Assembly (NCBI RefSeq): GCF_012273895.1
Contig: NC_052125.1
Span: forward strand, 930,001-994,000
Source: Zerene cesonia
Lineage: Eukaryota > Arthropoda > Insecta > Lepidoptera > Pieridae
Direction: 5' to 3'
DNA: 64,000 nt
A program made the position numbers and the translations under genes. This document shows positions 12,462 through 24,650 of this stretch, piece by piece (the first letter of the stretch is position 1; each line of letters begins with the position of its first letter). Under the pieces are notes generated by a model, which was not told the DNA's origin, searched no databases, and saw only the letters and a program-made list of their open reading frames with translations.

Positions 12462-12687
12462 TCTTCCCCAATAAATCCATAATAGATTCATCTTCCTGTG
12501 ACGAACTGTATCCATTATAGGAGCCCTTCCGCCTCCCTAAAGCGTCTAACATCAAAATGTCCTTCTCTGGTCCATTCGTCGGCCGTCGCCTATCCGACGC
12601 TTCCAAACTGTCATCCATAGTAAACACGTCATTATCTGTATCTGAACATCCCGCCAAATTCACAAGCGCCAAAAAAAATAAGAACAT
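12462..12687 (-). CDS. Candidate first coding exon (signal peptide) of the disulfide-knot protein gene
   Basis: Starting at Met 12685-12687 the frame gives a short hydrophobic leader (MFLFFLALVNLAG, then Cys-Ser) typical of a signal peptide. A hydrophilic Asp/Glu/Ser/Arg-rich segment of about 60 residues follows, ending IMDLLGK before a GTGAGT donor at 12456-12461. The exon ends in phase 1 (one base, A), which fits the acceptor phase of the Cys-rich exon at 6449 and would give Met at the junction. An earlier in-frame ATG at 12783 would add a 32-residue Arg- and Cys-containing extension before the leader; the internal Met is preferred because it places the hydrophobic core at the N terminus. 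The leader resembles that of the exon at 24263-24650 (hydrophobic run, Asn-Leu, Cys, then an Asp-Asn-Asp acidic patch). Linkage to 6270-6449 is inferred from strand, order and phase only. Confidence 0.5.
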
Positions 12688-13627
12688 TCTTCTTCGAATT
12701 TTGAAATTTTGAATCCGCGCGCTCCGTATTACGCACATTTCACTTGGACACAAATTTGCACATAGCAACACCGACGTCTTCACGCGTTGGCGCCAAAATC
12801 GGAAGTAAACGTCTCAGTATCACTTCACTTTCGTTTCATTTTCTCTGGCGGTTACGTGTTGATGTTTTATTTATTCTATGCTAATTTGTTACGCAATTTA
12901 TTTTCATTATCTGTGGATTGGATTGTATGTAATTATGACACTATTTCACATATTTATGACTATTTCGCGTGTTCTTGACATTCTAATGTTATGTTTTTAT
13001 CTGTTCATTTTCTTTCATAGATTATGTAGATTATATTATTTTTATGAGATTAAAAAAAAGAATACATTTTGAGTTATCATTCAGGTTTGAAGTAACATTT
13101 ATTCATAATAAATTTTATTCCAAATAATATGTAAGAGGTTGTATCATGTTATAAAATAATTAAACACATAACTTCATTATGTCCTACTTCCCACAAAAAT
13201 TATGAACGCGAAAATAAGTCTGATTGTAAAGACAGTTTTTTGCTAGTAATGCATAAACTAATTTGACTAAAATGTACATTTCAAATGGATAGTGACCTAG
13301 AATGAGTTAAGTACGATTTTAAAGCTAGTAAAAATTGTTATATTTAACTTAGAATGGGCATTTATAATAAACGCTTATTATCCGACGTTCCTAAAAACGA
13401 TACGATTCCAATTGTAGTGTTTTTTTTTTTTTGTTCGCGCTAACTCCGTGAATTTTCAACCGATTGTCGTGATAGTTTTTGTGTTTGATAGGAAGTTGTT
13501 GCCATGTGGTTTAATTTAAAAATCCCCAGGATCTTTTATGTAAAAAAATCTATAATTTATTTATATAGGAACTGAGGTTGTTTATATAAACGCACCATAA
13601 ATAACTTCTAGTAAAGTCTATTAAACG

Positions 13628-13810
13628 GCCCCCTTGGTACGGTGGTTTACGCGTAAGCTTAGAACCGAGGGGTCCTGGGTTTGATTCCCGGTGGGGACGC
13701 ATAAAATAATGTCTTGGTCTGTCAGGACACAGAAGGCTGAACACCTACTTGTCCATAAGAAAATCGATCAGTGAAACAGATGTATATCATCTGCCCCATA
13801 CCCCAGTCGG
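13628..13810 (+). mobile_element. tRNA-derived SINE (type T2)
   Basis: The head resembles a tRNA with A-box (TGGTACGGTGGTT) and B-box (GGTTTGATTCCC). A conserved tail follows, with AGGACACAGAAGGCTGA and CCCATACCCCAGTCGGGACACGG. Confidence 0.65.
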
Positions 13811-14961
13811 GACACGGGACACGGGACATAACTTAAAGTCTGTTATAAAGTCGTCAATAAATGTCTATTGAATCGCTCATAAAAAATCTGTTTAAATACA
13901 TTCTTGGTAATCGGGCTTTTTACCAAATTTCATTCAGACGCGATAAGCTGCGTTCGCGTGAAAGAGACAAACATCCATCCATCCGGCACACTTACACTTT
14001 CTTGTTTTTAATATTACATAGTAGGATTTAGTATGTTTGTATGTGTATGTATAGCATATTCAGTATATTAGTTATCTATTTATCTAAACCGCTTTTAAGC
14101 TTTACCACCACTCTGTATTTTTTAAATACACATTGTGTATGGCCTGGAAGAGAGAAGGCCACCATATGTGTATGCCTCTTTTTTTCTAAAATGTCTTTTT
14201 GTATTTGCGTTGGGTGGACAATAGAGCGTTTTTCTTTCATTAATTCTCTTATCGGTGAAGGAAACATGTTTATTAACACTTTTTCTATTTATTACTAATA
14301 GTCACAATCCTCCTGACACTGGATTTTTCTTAAGCTTACTAGGCCCCTGGAGTATTACTCCATATTTTCTAAAATTGGAAATGTAATAAACTATTTTTAT
14401 TTTATTTATTTATTAATCCATTTGAACACCACCTATTCTAATGTTAAGATATACAACATCCTATCCAAAGGTTGCCTGACAGAGAACACTTATAAGCGAC
14501 AACGCCGCACATTTAATGTGATTAATATTTAGTTTCTTTCTTGTTTTCTTTACTATATTTATGTTCTATTCATAGAGCGTATTGTATTGTTACGAATTGT
14601 CCAAGAAGCGCTCTATATATGACCTAAGCATTGGTACTATTAAGTATTCTGTGCCTAAGCCCTGTGACCTTTTGTGGGGCATGAGGTTGTTTCGAACAAT
14701 TTTCTATACAGACAGTTTTTTGATCTGGTATATTCTGATAGAACAGGCTTAAAAGTTTCATGAGAAAAACTAGAACCTTCCCATACTACACTTCTGTATA
14801 TAAACAAATAATAGTGGATAAAAACTAGCCATTAATAATTATTTTTAACAAAAAACTAAATCGCTTTTGAAATGAGATCACTACCCTAGGCACCAGCTTT
14901 CAAATTAAAAACGGAATCATCAAAATCGATTACCCGCTATGACGTAAAAACACAATAAATC

Positions 14962-14989
14962 TATATATATATATATATATATATATATA
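14962..14989. repeat. AT microsatellite
   Basis: About fourteen alternating TA/AT units. Confidence 0.9.
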
Positions 14990-15656
14990 ATCTATATATA
15001 ATAGTCTAAATAAAAACTTCCGTTATTAAACTTAAACAAGTTTTATCATAATAACTAAGTGATTTTCCCTTTGCTTAAGCTAACTTTCTTGTTTTAATAC
15101 GTGCACATAAAGAGTAAGGTTGCCAGGTTAATAGCCATTATGTTACATAATACTGGATTAAACAATCTTGATCTCATATAACTTTGATAAAGTATCAAAT
15201 CCTCTTGGACCCGCTCCAAACTTTCTCAAGACTTTCGAAACGATTACAATACCGAAAGGACGTAAACGCCTTAATTATGTCAAGTTAAAGTCGACCTTAC
15301 TGCTGCCCGTTTAGATTTCTAAATTGTAAATAAAGTTAACTGATGATTATCATTTCAATTTGAAGTAATATGGTCTAAAGGGCGTGGAAATAGAATTTAA
15401 TTTGCCACGAAAGTGTTACGGAAGTTGGCTTTCTTAGGTTAATGATTAGGACCGACTGGTTTGTTTCCGATGGCATTCCTGTCTAAAAATATATAATTAT
15501 TTATCTAACATGTCTAGCCTTTAATGAGAGGGTTAATTATATAAGCTGAAAGTTTATCCTTTAATCAGCTATTTTACATATTTTAATCATTCCGATGGTT
15601 TAAAAGACAATTATGTCATACCACAGATAACTTATGTTATGACTAGTATAGTATTA

Positions 15657-15857
15657 CTAGCTGTGCCCCCTGCGGCTTCACTGGCGTAAGTCTGTATCCC
15701 GTAGGAATATCGAGATAAAAAGTTGCCTTTATGTTATTCCAGTTGTCCAGCTGTCTACGTACCAAATTTCATTGCAATCGGTTCAGTAGTTTTTGCGTGA
15801 AAGAGCAACAAACACACACACATCCTTACAAACTTTCGCATTTATAATATTAGTTTG
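15657..15857 (-). mobile_element. Helitron-like element, family H1
   Basis: Reverse copy with intact CTAG at 15657-15660; the hairpin arm is degraded. Confidence 0.7.
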
Positions 15858-16315
15858 ATTACTATACTATATATATAATTAACTTGATAATCGAGCCTAC
15901 GCCTATACAATTAAAAGCACTTATAAAAAAAACATTCTTTTATAATCCCATACATAATTTTCTTACGCAATATACCTGAGCTTTAACCACAACAGCTATC
16001 CAGATTAAAATAATGCATTACGTAATGTAATTTAAAAAGAAAGCGGTGACGTCACTAGCGGAACGCTCGGGCTATCTTCGCGCCAACAGCTTTCATTTGC
16101 GCGCGAAACGTAATGCCGCCATTGTAATTTGAGATTAGAATGACATTGACTACTTCGTTTTTTTTAAGAGAAGAGTAAAAAATCTACGAACTAGGGAAAT
16201 CTGATGGCTTTGGGGCGTTGAATAAAAATCATGTTAAGATTATTCAGAGTTGCCATTTTTAAATATAAAAATAGTACAAGGAAAGTCAGGATTTTTCTAA
16301 TCCGTAATTTAAATA

Positions 16316-17315
16316 NNNNNNNNNNNNNNNNNNNNNNNNNNNNNNNNNNNNNNNNNNNNNNNNNNNNNNNNNNNNNNNNNNNNNNNNNNNNNNNNNNNNN
16401 NNNNNNNNNNNNNNNNNNNNNNNNNNNNNNNNNNNNNNNNNNNNNNNNNNNNNNNNNNNNNNNNNNNNNNNNNNNNNNNNNNNNNNNNNNNNNNNNNNNN
16501 NNNNNNNNNNNNNNNNNNNNNNNNNNNNNNNNNNNNNNNNNNNNNNNNNNNNNNNNNNNNNNNNNNNNNNNNNNNNNNNNNNNNNNNNNNNNNNNNNNNN
16601 NNNNNNNNNNNNNNNNNNNNNNNNNNNNNNNNNNNNNNNNNNNNNNNNNNNNNNNNNNNNNNNNNNNNNNNNNNNNNNNNNNNNNNNNNNNNNNNNNNNN
16701 NNNNNNNNNNNNNNNNNNNNNNNNNNNNNNNNNNNNNNNNNNNNNNNNNNNNNNNNNNNNNNNNNNNNNNNNNNNNNNNNNNNNNNNNNNNNNNNNNNNN
16801 NNNNNNNNNNNNNNNNNNNNNNNNNNNNNNNNNNNNNNNNNNNNNNNNNNNNNNNNNNNNNNNNNNNNNNNNNNNNNNNNNNNNNNNNNNNNNNNNNNNN
16901 NNNNNNNNNNNNNNNNNNNNNNNNNNNNNNNNNNNNNNNNNNNNNNNNNNNNNNNNNNNNNNNNNNNNNNNNNNNNNNNNNNNNNNNNNNNNNNNNNNNN
17001 NNNNNNNNNNNNNNNNNNNNNNNNNNNNNNNNNNNNNNNNNNNNNNNNNNNNNNNNNNNNNNNNNNNNNNNNNNNNNNNNNNNNNNNNNNNNNNNNNNNN
17101 NNNNNNNNNNNNNNNNNNNNNNNNNNNNNNNNNNNNNNNNNNNNNNNNNNNNNNNNNNNNNNNNNNNNNNNNNNNNNNNNNNNNNNNNNNNNNNNNNNNN
17201 NNNNNNNNNNNNNNNNNNNNNNNNNNNNNNNNNNNNNNNNNNNNNNNNNNNNNNNNNNNNNNNNNNNNNNNNNNNNNNNNNNNNNNNNNNNNNNNNNNNN
17301 NNNNNNNNNNNNNNN
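16316..17315. other. Assembly gap (1000 N)
   Basis: Exactly 1000 N, the conventional size for a gap of unknown length. Any exon of the minus-strand secreted-protein gene lying here is invisible. Confidence 0.99.
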
Positions 17316-17739
17316 CAGATTCGAAATTCAAATGTAATATTTTTTTATAATTAAGTGTAACAGTATTTATGGCCAGACTAAGTATAATAAAAATGTTGTA
17401 TAATTGTGTTGAATTAAGTATTCTCATAACAAACTATACGTTTGTTTCTTGCAAATATTTTGGAGTAATTTACTTTTATTTTTTATTTTGTTCTTTTCAT
17501 AGAAATATGGTCAGCCTACTAAGTTATAATAATGGTTTAACTCGTTATGATTTATGAACTTAATTTTAACCGTAGAGATTTCCGCTGATAGTGTAATCTT
17601 AGGTGTGGAGACATTAAGACATTTCTAAATAATATTTCATTGATTTAATATTATCAAATTGCTCAGTAAAACTAGTAAGCCCGCATCTAAAAAAAATATA
17701 TGTTTATCAGTGCTAGTTGCCTTCGTGACATGGTTCCGT

Positions 17740-17990
17740 GGGAAGAACGGCATGAAACAGAAGCATCCCTTCGATTTTTCTCACCCTCAACAGTCCATTC
17801 CTTCTATCCAAAAAGAAATGGACTGGGAAGTCTGACATGGTTTCAGTCGTTCATTCCATCGTTCCATATCCTTTACCTTTTTAAAGCGGGTAGCACATTC
17901 GCAGAGGCGCTACCTCTATGTTCATGGGCGGTGGTGATCGCTTACCATCAGGCGAACCACCAGCTCAATAGCCCGCTTTGACATAAAAAA
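17740..17990 (-). repeat. Palindrome-rich repeat, family S
   Basis: Reverse copy without the distal CTCGACTCCCAC block. Confidence 0.6.
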
Positions 17991-19691
17991 GCTGTCAGAT
18001 TAAAAGTACAAGTGTACTAATTAATATAACAATGGAAACAGAACACTGCAAATTAAAGACTCTAAATCGGCTTAAATGAAATCAATATACGGGGAAGTCA
18101 CGATCAACGATCAATTCATATATTAAACCTACAAAGAATATTTCCAATGAGTGCCTAAAAATGTCATACGCTCCAACCTTGACGACGAACCTTAATGTAG
18201 GTACATAATTACTATCACAAACCCACGAAAATGCAATTAAATCGTGCATGTCTTGCCATACTAACAAAACGACTGAAGTATGACACACGACATTTTAAAA
18301 TGTATGTTTAACCTACTTCCGCAATATTGAGGAAAGACACTGTTTTCTTGTTTGGACTGTAATTCGGCGCAAGTTTTTTAGATTTGGAAATCGATTGATC
18401 AAAATAAGATTTATGACAACTTTAACATGCTTAAAACACAGTCAAAGAAGAATTACTTTTAAATTGTCAAAACATGACCAAATTTGAATGGGATCATGGG
18501 ACATGGGAGGCTCCAGCATTCATCAGCATCAGCTTCACCATCGCCCATGAACATTCGCACTATTTATTTATTTATTTATTTATTCTTTATTGCACACACT
18601 TACAAAATATATAAAAAAAAGAAATAAAATTTAACAAAAACTGGTATGCAAAGGGCGGCCTTATGGCTAAAAGCCATCTCTACCAGGCAACCGTTGGAAA
18701 AAGGAAAATATATTTTTAGCAACGTACAATGCAACGCACGTAGGCAGGCAGTCTATTGGAAAATTAGTAAAGACAAAAAAAATGAATAATAAATAAATTA
18801 ACAATAATAAAAAAGTAACAAAATATAAACTACTTACAATAAGTACACACACTATACACTAGTTATGCGTCTGCGAATGCGCTACCCGCTTTACAGGGAA
18901 AAGGCGTAAGGAATGGACTGACGACTGGAAACAAGGAATGGATTGAGGAGTGTTTCGGCTCCCCCACTCACCGTACGAAACACAATAGCATTATATGAAT
19001 TCATGTCAGTTTTCTGACGAAACCTCTTTCATAGGGAGTATTTATACTACCATATTAATAGCATCTCCTTGTCCACCAGGTTGTCTGGAATAGATCGCTA
19101 CTTTAGCGATAAGACCGCCTGTTGTGCTTCTATAGAGTTTTTTATAGAAATTATTTGTGTATGATTTGGTACACAATAAAGTATTTTTTGATTTGATTTG
19201 AAAGTTGTGGAAAATGGCGGCGGAAGTTGGCTATTTCTCAGACTTAACGACATGTATCAACATTAAACCTATTACACCACTCTTTCCGTCCAGGTTAAAA
19301 ATTAACAAAACCCCTACTTGATTTGTGTGCAAAGACTGAAAGAAATTTGTCCGTTAAAAGTGGGTTAATATCGAGTCTAAAGTCAAAAACATACAGTTGA
19401 AGTTAATAAAGAATTAATTATAAGTGAAGTTAATACTCCCGTTTCTACCATTAACCCAGCGTTTGATGATTGTCAAAAACTCAAAATTAAACAAAACAGA
19501 GTCAGTCACGATTCTATATTTCAGGTTAAAGTATTATCTCGAGAAACAGAGCGAAACAAGCATAATATTCATGTCGTAAGATAAAAAGATTTGCGGATGC
19601 AAAGACAATGGTAGAAATATAAAAGCGAAAAAAATTAATGTGTTATGTAGTCTGAGGAGTTGAAATAATGCTGGCGGATTTGAATCCTACT

Positions 19692-19873
19692 TCCTAGAAT
19701 ATTATTAATGCGAAAGTTTGTAAGGCTGTGTGTGTGTTTGTTGCTCTTTCACGCAAAAACTACTGAACCGATTGCAATGAAATTTGGTTCTGGAATAACA
19801 TATAGGCAACTTTTTAACCCGATATTCCTACGGGATACGGACTTACGCGTTCGAATCCGCGGGGCGCAGCTAG
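19692..19873 (+). mobile_element. Helitron-like element, family H1
   Basis: Internal deletion of about 20 bp in the middle; CTAG end intact. Confidence 0.7.
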
Positions 19874-20150
19874 TGTTACAGTATAGATAGCATTAATAAA
19901 TGGTATATTTATAATTATCAATTTTACTACGATAACATGAAGCAAAAGAACCCGCAATGTCATACTTTTTCATATACTGTTGTACTATTTTGAGAAAAGG
20001 TTCTACATAAAGGCACAGATAATATATTCATGATAAAGGATTAAAAAGCTTCAAAACAAATTCGGTGTAAATTCGATTATCTCAGAAACTACTGAACCGA
20101 TTTCGATTAGTTCTTCACAAACTTAAAAATTCAAAAAGTTCAAGCCTTTA

Positions 20151-20359
20151 TCCTACTAATCCTACTAATATTATAAATGCTAAAGTTTGTAAGGATGTGT
20201 GTGTCTTTGTTGCTCTTTCACACAAAAACTACTGAACCGATTGCAATGTAATTTGGTACGTAGACAGCTGGACAACTGGAATAACATACAGGCAACTTTT
20301 TATTCTGATATTCCTACGGGATACGGACTTACGCGGGTGAAACCGCGGGGCGCAGCTAG
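20151..20359 (+). mobile_element. Helitron-like element, family H1
   Basis: Near-consensus copy with a duplicated 5' tip (TCCTACTAA twice) and perfect 3' hairpin and CTAG. Confidence 0.8.
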
Positions 20360-21827
20360 TATAATATAAACACTCCAGTTCCTAAAATGGCGACAAAATG
20401 CCACGAATTTCCTATCAAACACAACAAGAATCACGTTAATCGGTTAAAAACCCACGGAGTTATCGAGGAGCAAAACTAAAAAACTTCGAATTGAGAACTT
20501 CCATCGTTTTTGAGAACTTCGACTAAAAAAAAAATTAACGTGTATTTGTTAATTAGTATAACATTATAATTTACAAAATTTCGAGTTTGTTATTTTTATT
20601 ATTAAATATTTAATACAGATATTTAATACGTTATTGTTATCTATTATTTGTAGTTTAGGCAGAAATCCAAATAGACATACTTCATTATAAGATTTCAATG
20701 AACAATATATGACTTATAATTATTTATATTTTGCTTATTAAACTATGTTTAAATTAGATTTGTTATATAATTTAATTTGTTTTAAACGTGTATTTGTGTA
20801 TTTAATAATCTTATAAAACAGTTTGTATTTCATCCTAGTTTTATTGTTTTTGACTTACCGCCAAAGCACTTTTATATATTTTATTTTTTATATAGCGACT
20901 CTTGTATTTTACACGTGCTATTTTAAATAGCAACGACGCAACACTGTCGCATCTCACCTACGCGACGGTCACCTGAATGTGAGGGATAGGCAACATTTTA
21001 ATAGATTACTTGTAAATCTATTAAGATTTTTAGAGAATTGTAGATTTAATTGATTTTTTATGAATTACGTATTATGTATACCTTATTTGTGTGTATTAAT
21101 TGTATAAGCATCCGGTCTTTTTAAATGCTTACGTGGGGACAAAGGTCCAACACTCACAGGCCCTTAAGAGAATTTAATGTGTTATTATTATTATTATTTA
21201 TAGTAAAGTCCTATTATTTCTAAAAGGCATTGTGTGTATATTTAATATTGAATTATTGAATAATGATGGCTGACATACCACCTTACGAAGGGAGGTATTT
21301 GGTGAATGAAATACATGTATTAACTATAATTTACATTTATTAATATAACACTCGAATATTAAGCTGAGAATATGACGTAAAGTACTGCTTAATATGAGGA
21401 TTCAGTATCGAAAAGTAACAAAAGTAAAATAATTAAAATAATTGGCCACAATTTCTACGAAGAAAAGGTAACAAGAAACTGTGTTATTTCTTATTTCTAT
21501 TAGTAAATTAAAAGGATATTTTCCCATTATTATTATTTTTTTAATTATACTTCTCTTCGAAAATGACATGACATTCCATTCCATTCTTTCCTCATTCCAT
21601 TCTTAAATAAACCTTTTCATTATTCCATTCTTAAGATTATATTATAAGAAAAGGTTGAGTTTTCCTGCGCCGGCGCTAGAGAGAGGCGTGAGAGCGATTT
21701 GAAAGCCGCCGGTTTTACTTTTAATTTTTATATTTAGAATGTCAGTGCGATCTAGGTTCTGAATCAAATCTAGGTTATGCGACGTTAATTCGAGGAACAA
21801 TAGATTTAATTGATTCAAGGTTTTTTA

Positions 21828-22000
21828 ACACGCTTATAGCTTTAGCTTCTGTATGCTTGTTTGTAAGCGACTCCTTTAGACTCGATTTTGTCCCACTTTA
21901 CACGGACAGATTTAATTCAAACTTTGTACACTTATCAAGGATCGGTGACAATACAATAATCTCATAACTATGTTACTATCCTGATAAGGATAGTCATTAA
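21828..22000. repeat. Dispersed repeat containing CGACTCCTTTAGACTCGA
   Basis: A ~150-bp unit with GACCCACTTTAAACGGACAG-type and CACTTATCAAGGATCGGTGA blocks. Other copies: 5380-5530, 10970-11120, 11340-11470 (reverse), 27490-27640, 27770-27920, 39200-39300, 57655-57800, 60440-60600 (reverse). Confidence 0.65.
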
Positions 22001-22463
22001 ATAGTTATCTTGGATTTATTCTGTTTAAAAGCAAATTATACACTTTTGTTGACTCCATCTCTTAAGTGTTTTTTTTTTTGTATTTTTTTAAACTCTAATC
22101 TGAAGGACTTGTTTACATAAAAACACACAAAAGTATATGTAGCTAAAAACAGCGTGTTAAAAGCAAAAGATGTCATTATACTGTACATTATTACTGTTAA
22201 TGAAGACTAGAAAAAAAAACTTATTTTATATTATCTAGTGCTCAAGTTTAGAACATAAGCATCGGATGACAACAGCCACTTTCACTGTGACGTCACTTCC
22301 TGTTCAAGTAAGTATAAGTTATGCTAAATGTAATCACTTAACAGTTCTGAAATGTTGCATAAGAAATCTACCAAAATTGATGGTAATATGCACTAACTTT
22401 TACCCGCGACTTCGTGTGCGTGTTACGTTAATAAAACTTGACATGCAAGTATCATATACAAAC

Positions 22464-22658
22464 AAGCTGCGCCCCGCGGTTTCACCCGCGTAAGTCCGTA
22501 TCCCGTAGGTATATCGGGATAAATAGTTGCCTATATGGTATTCCAGTTGTCCATCTGTCTACGTACCAAATTTCATTGCAATCGGTTAAGTAGTTTTTAC
22601 GTGAAAGAGCAACAAAAACACATCCTTACAAACTTTCGCATTTATAATATTAGTAGGA
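22464..22658 (-). mobile_element. Helitron-like element, family H1
   Basis: Reverse copy, hairpin intact, terminal CTAG lost to CAAG-like sequence. Confidence 0.7.
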
Positions 22659-22688
22659 AGTAGGATGAAGGCCGTTCCAATCGAGACT

Positions 22689-22992
22689 TTTTTTTTATGT
22701 CATAGCGGGCTGCTGCGTGCTGCGAGCTGGTGGTTCGCCTGATAGTAAGCGATCACCACCGCCCTCTGTGAATGCGCTGCCCGCTTTTATGGGGTAAGGG
22801 AAAAGGATTATCGACTGGAAAGAAGGAATGGACTAGGACGGGTGAGGAAAAGGAAAACGGGCCTCCGGCTCCCCCACTCACCGTACGAAACACAGTGGCA
22901 TGCCACTATTTCACGCCGGTTTTCTGTGGGGGTGTGGTACTTCCCCGGTGCGAGCTGGCCCAATTCGTGCCGAAGCGTGCTCGACTCCCACA
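22689..22992 (+). repeat. ~310-bp palindrome-rich repeat, family S
   Basis: Order of blocks: T run, ATGTCATAGCGGGC, GGTGGTTCGCCTGATGG with GATCACCACC, a small dyad, a purine-rich GGAAAGAAGGAATGGACT block, CTCACCGTACGAAACAC, and GTGCTCGACTCCCACA at the end. No coding capacity. Other copies: 4443-4570, 11190-11360, 39345-39545 and 49080-49255. Confidence 0.7.
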
Positions 22993-23235
22993 ATGAAAAC
23001 AAATGAGACTTTATTAATATGTTTGTTTTTATATTATTATATGCTATATGTGCCAGTCTGGTTAACTTATGACTGACGGGTATGATCTGGGGATCTTCAA
23101 ACGTAGTGTGAACAGGTACCTTCTAGGGTAGCGCGCTCCATCTTAGACTACATCTACGCTTACCAGCAGGCGAGATGGTAGTCAAGCGCTTCCCTATACC
23201 ACAATTAAAATCTTGCAAAACAAATATTTATATTA

Positions 23236-23415
23236 AAGAGAACACATACATTTAAACGCGATTTTAAACGTGGTCACGGGGAGACTGGAGGCGAGACCAC
23301 GCTCGCTGTAAAGTGTTCGAAACGTCGGGTTAATAATATAATGAATAAATCGCGTTTAAAATCCGTTAAAAAGTTTTTAATTTCTAAATGTATAGTACTC
23401 GCGTAAAATCAAACA
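23236..23415. repeat. Fold-back element, family F, with two arms
   Basis: A shortened left arm (GGTCACGGGGAGACT) meets a full right arm (ACCACGCTCGCTGTAAAGTG...) in inverted orientation around a short centre. Confidence 0.65.
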
Positions 23416-23439
23416 CAAGAGAACATATACATTTTTTTA

Positions 23440-23747
23440 AGCATTAGCGGACAACTAAGCTGGTGGTTTACCTGATGGTAAACGATGACCACCGCCTAAG
23501 AACATTCGGAAATGCAGGCTCTCTACGAATGCGCAACCCGCTTTTAAGGGGGAGAGGATGAGGAAAGGATTGACGACTGGAAAAAAGGATTGGACTGGGA
23601 AGGGTGAGGATAAGGAAACGGGCCACCGGCTCCCTCACAAAACAAAAGATACTAGTATGCTACTATTTCACACCGGTCCTGTAGGGAAGTGGTATTTCCC
23701 CGGTGCGCCTGGCCCCATTCGTGCCGAAGCGTGCTCGACTCCCACAT
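23440..23747 (+). repeat. Palindrome-rich repeat, family S
   Basis: Near full length, just right of a fold-back element. Confidence 0.7.
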
Positions 23748-23906
23748 TAATAACATAGTCTACATAACCAGTTGGAAATGTTTATATAAACAAATGTTTT
23801 GCGTTTGAGTTGTGTTTGAGTGAGCCGAAGTGCTGATAAGTAATTGCTTTTTAATATGACGATTCAAATATACGTCGTATAAATATACTCGGTATACTTC
23901 GATTAA

Positions 23907-24242
23907 TCACACTAATATTATAAATGTGAAAGTTTTTTTTGTTTGGATGTTTGTCCGTCAATCACCCTGAAACTACTGAACGGATTTTGATGAAATTTTC
24001 TTACAGACAGGGTATGACCTTACCTGGTTGATAGGATACTTAGTATCCCGATTACGTGCTCCCTTGAGATAATATAGTACTAAGCAAAGTCGTTTCCCGC
24101 ATCTATCCCTATGTATGTATGTATGCTTGGATCTTTAAAACTGCGAAAGATTTTGATGATTCATAAGGAGGGTTTATATGTATAATAGCTTCTATTAAAT
24201 TATTCCGAATTAAACGCGTGCAAAGCCGCGGGCAAAAGCTAG
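23907..24242 (+). mobile_element. Helitron-like element, family H3
   Basis: H3 ends ACGCGTGCAAAGCCGCGGG then CAAAAGCTAG before T. This long copy (336 bp) ends only 20 bp from the 24263-24650 exon donor. Confidence 0.7.
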
Positions 24243-24262
24243 TTATAAAAAATGTTACTCAC

Positions 24263-24650
24263 GTCCCAACTCGTCGAAGAATTTCGACTTGACTCCTTCT
24301 GCTTTATCCTTCTCACTCACTTTTTGATCATCCACTTCATTGTCCGACAGTTTAGTCAATACATTAGGTATTCTAGGCTTCGCACTTTTATATTTTAAGT
24401 TCTTCAATTCACCATTCTCATCCAAAATCGTTATTTCCTCATAATTATTTACCGCATCACTGTCTTTACCTACATTTTTTATTAAATCTATATCAAATCG
24501 TTTGTCCTTGATAAATCTTTTTAACGCTTCACTCTTATCATTAATAAAATCTTTAGTTACTGATATATTTTTATTTACAATGTCATTATCACTTTGTATA
24601 CAGTTTACTAAGTTAATTATCAAAACACTTAAACAGGTAATTCTACGCAT
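24263..24650 (-). CDS. Second candidate signal-peptide first exon, Lys/Asp-rich
   Basis: Met at 24648-24650 is followed by a hydrophobic leader (RRITCLSVLIINLVNC) and then about 110 residues rich in Lys, Asp, Asn and Glu. The exon ends FFDELG plus one base before a GTGAGT donor (24257-24262), i.e. phase 1. It is 388 bp, 129 codons plus one base. The frame stays open upstream to 24806, but that part is low-quality sequence for coding. Leader and acidic start look like those of 12462-12687, so this is either an alternative first exon of the same gene or the first exon of a paralogue whose other exons are lost in the N gap or undetected. The mature part is hydrophilic with no motif I recognise. 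Confidence 0.5.

Larger units (their letters stand above)
12688..24262. other. 11.6-kb stretch without a recognised exon
   Basis: Holds the repeats listed above, the N gap, AT-rich DNA and a dispersed-repeat copy at 18590-18860. I found no exon here that would follow the 24263-24650 exon in phase 1. Confidence 0.5.

Noticed and set aside
16231..17427. Two open frames of about 370 codons on both strands
   Set aside because: They consist almost entirely of N from the assembly gap.
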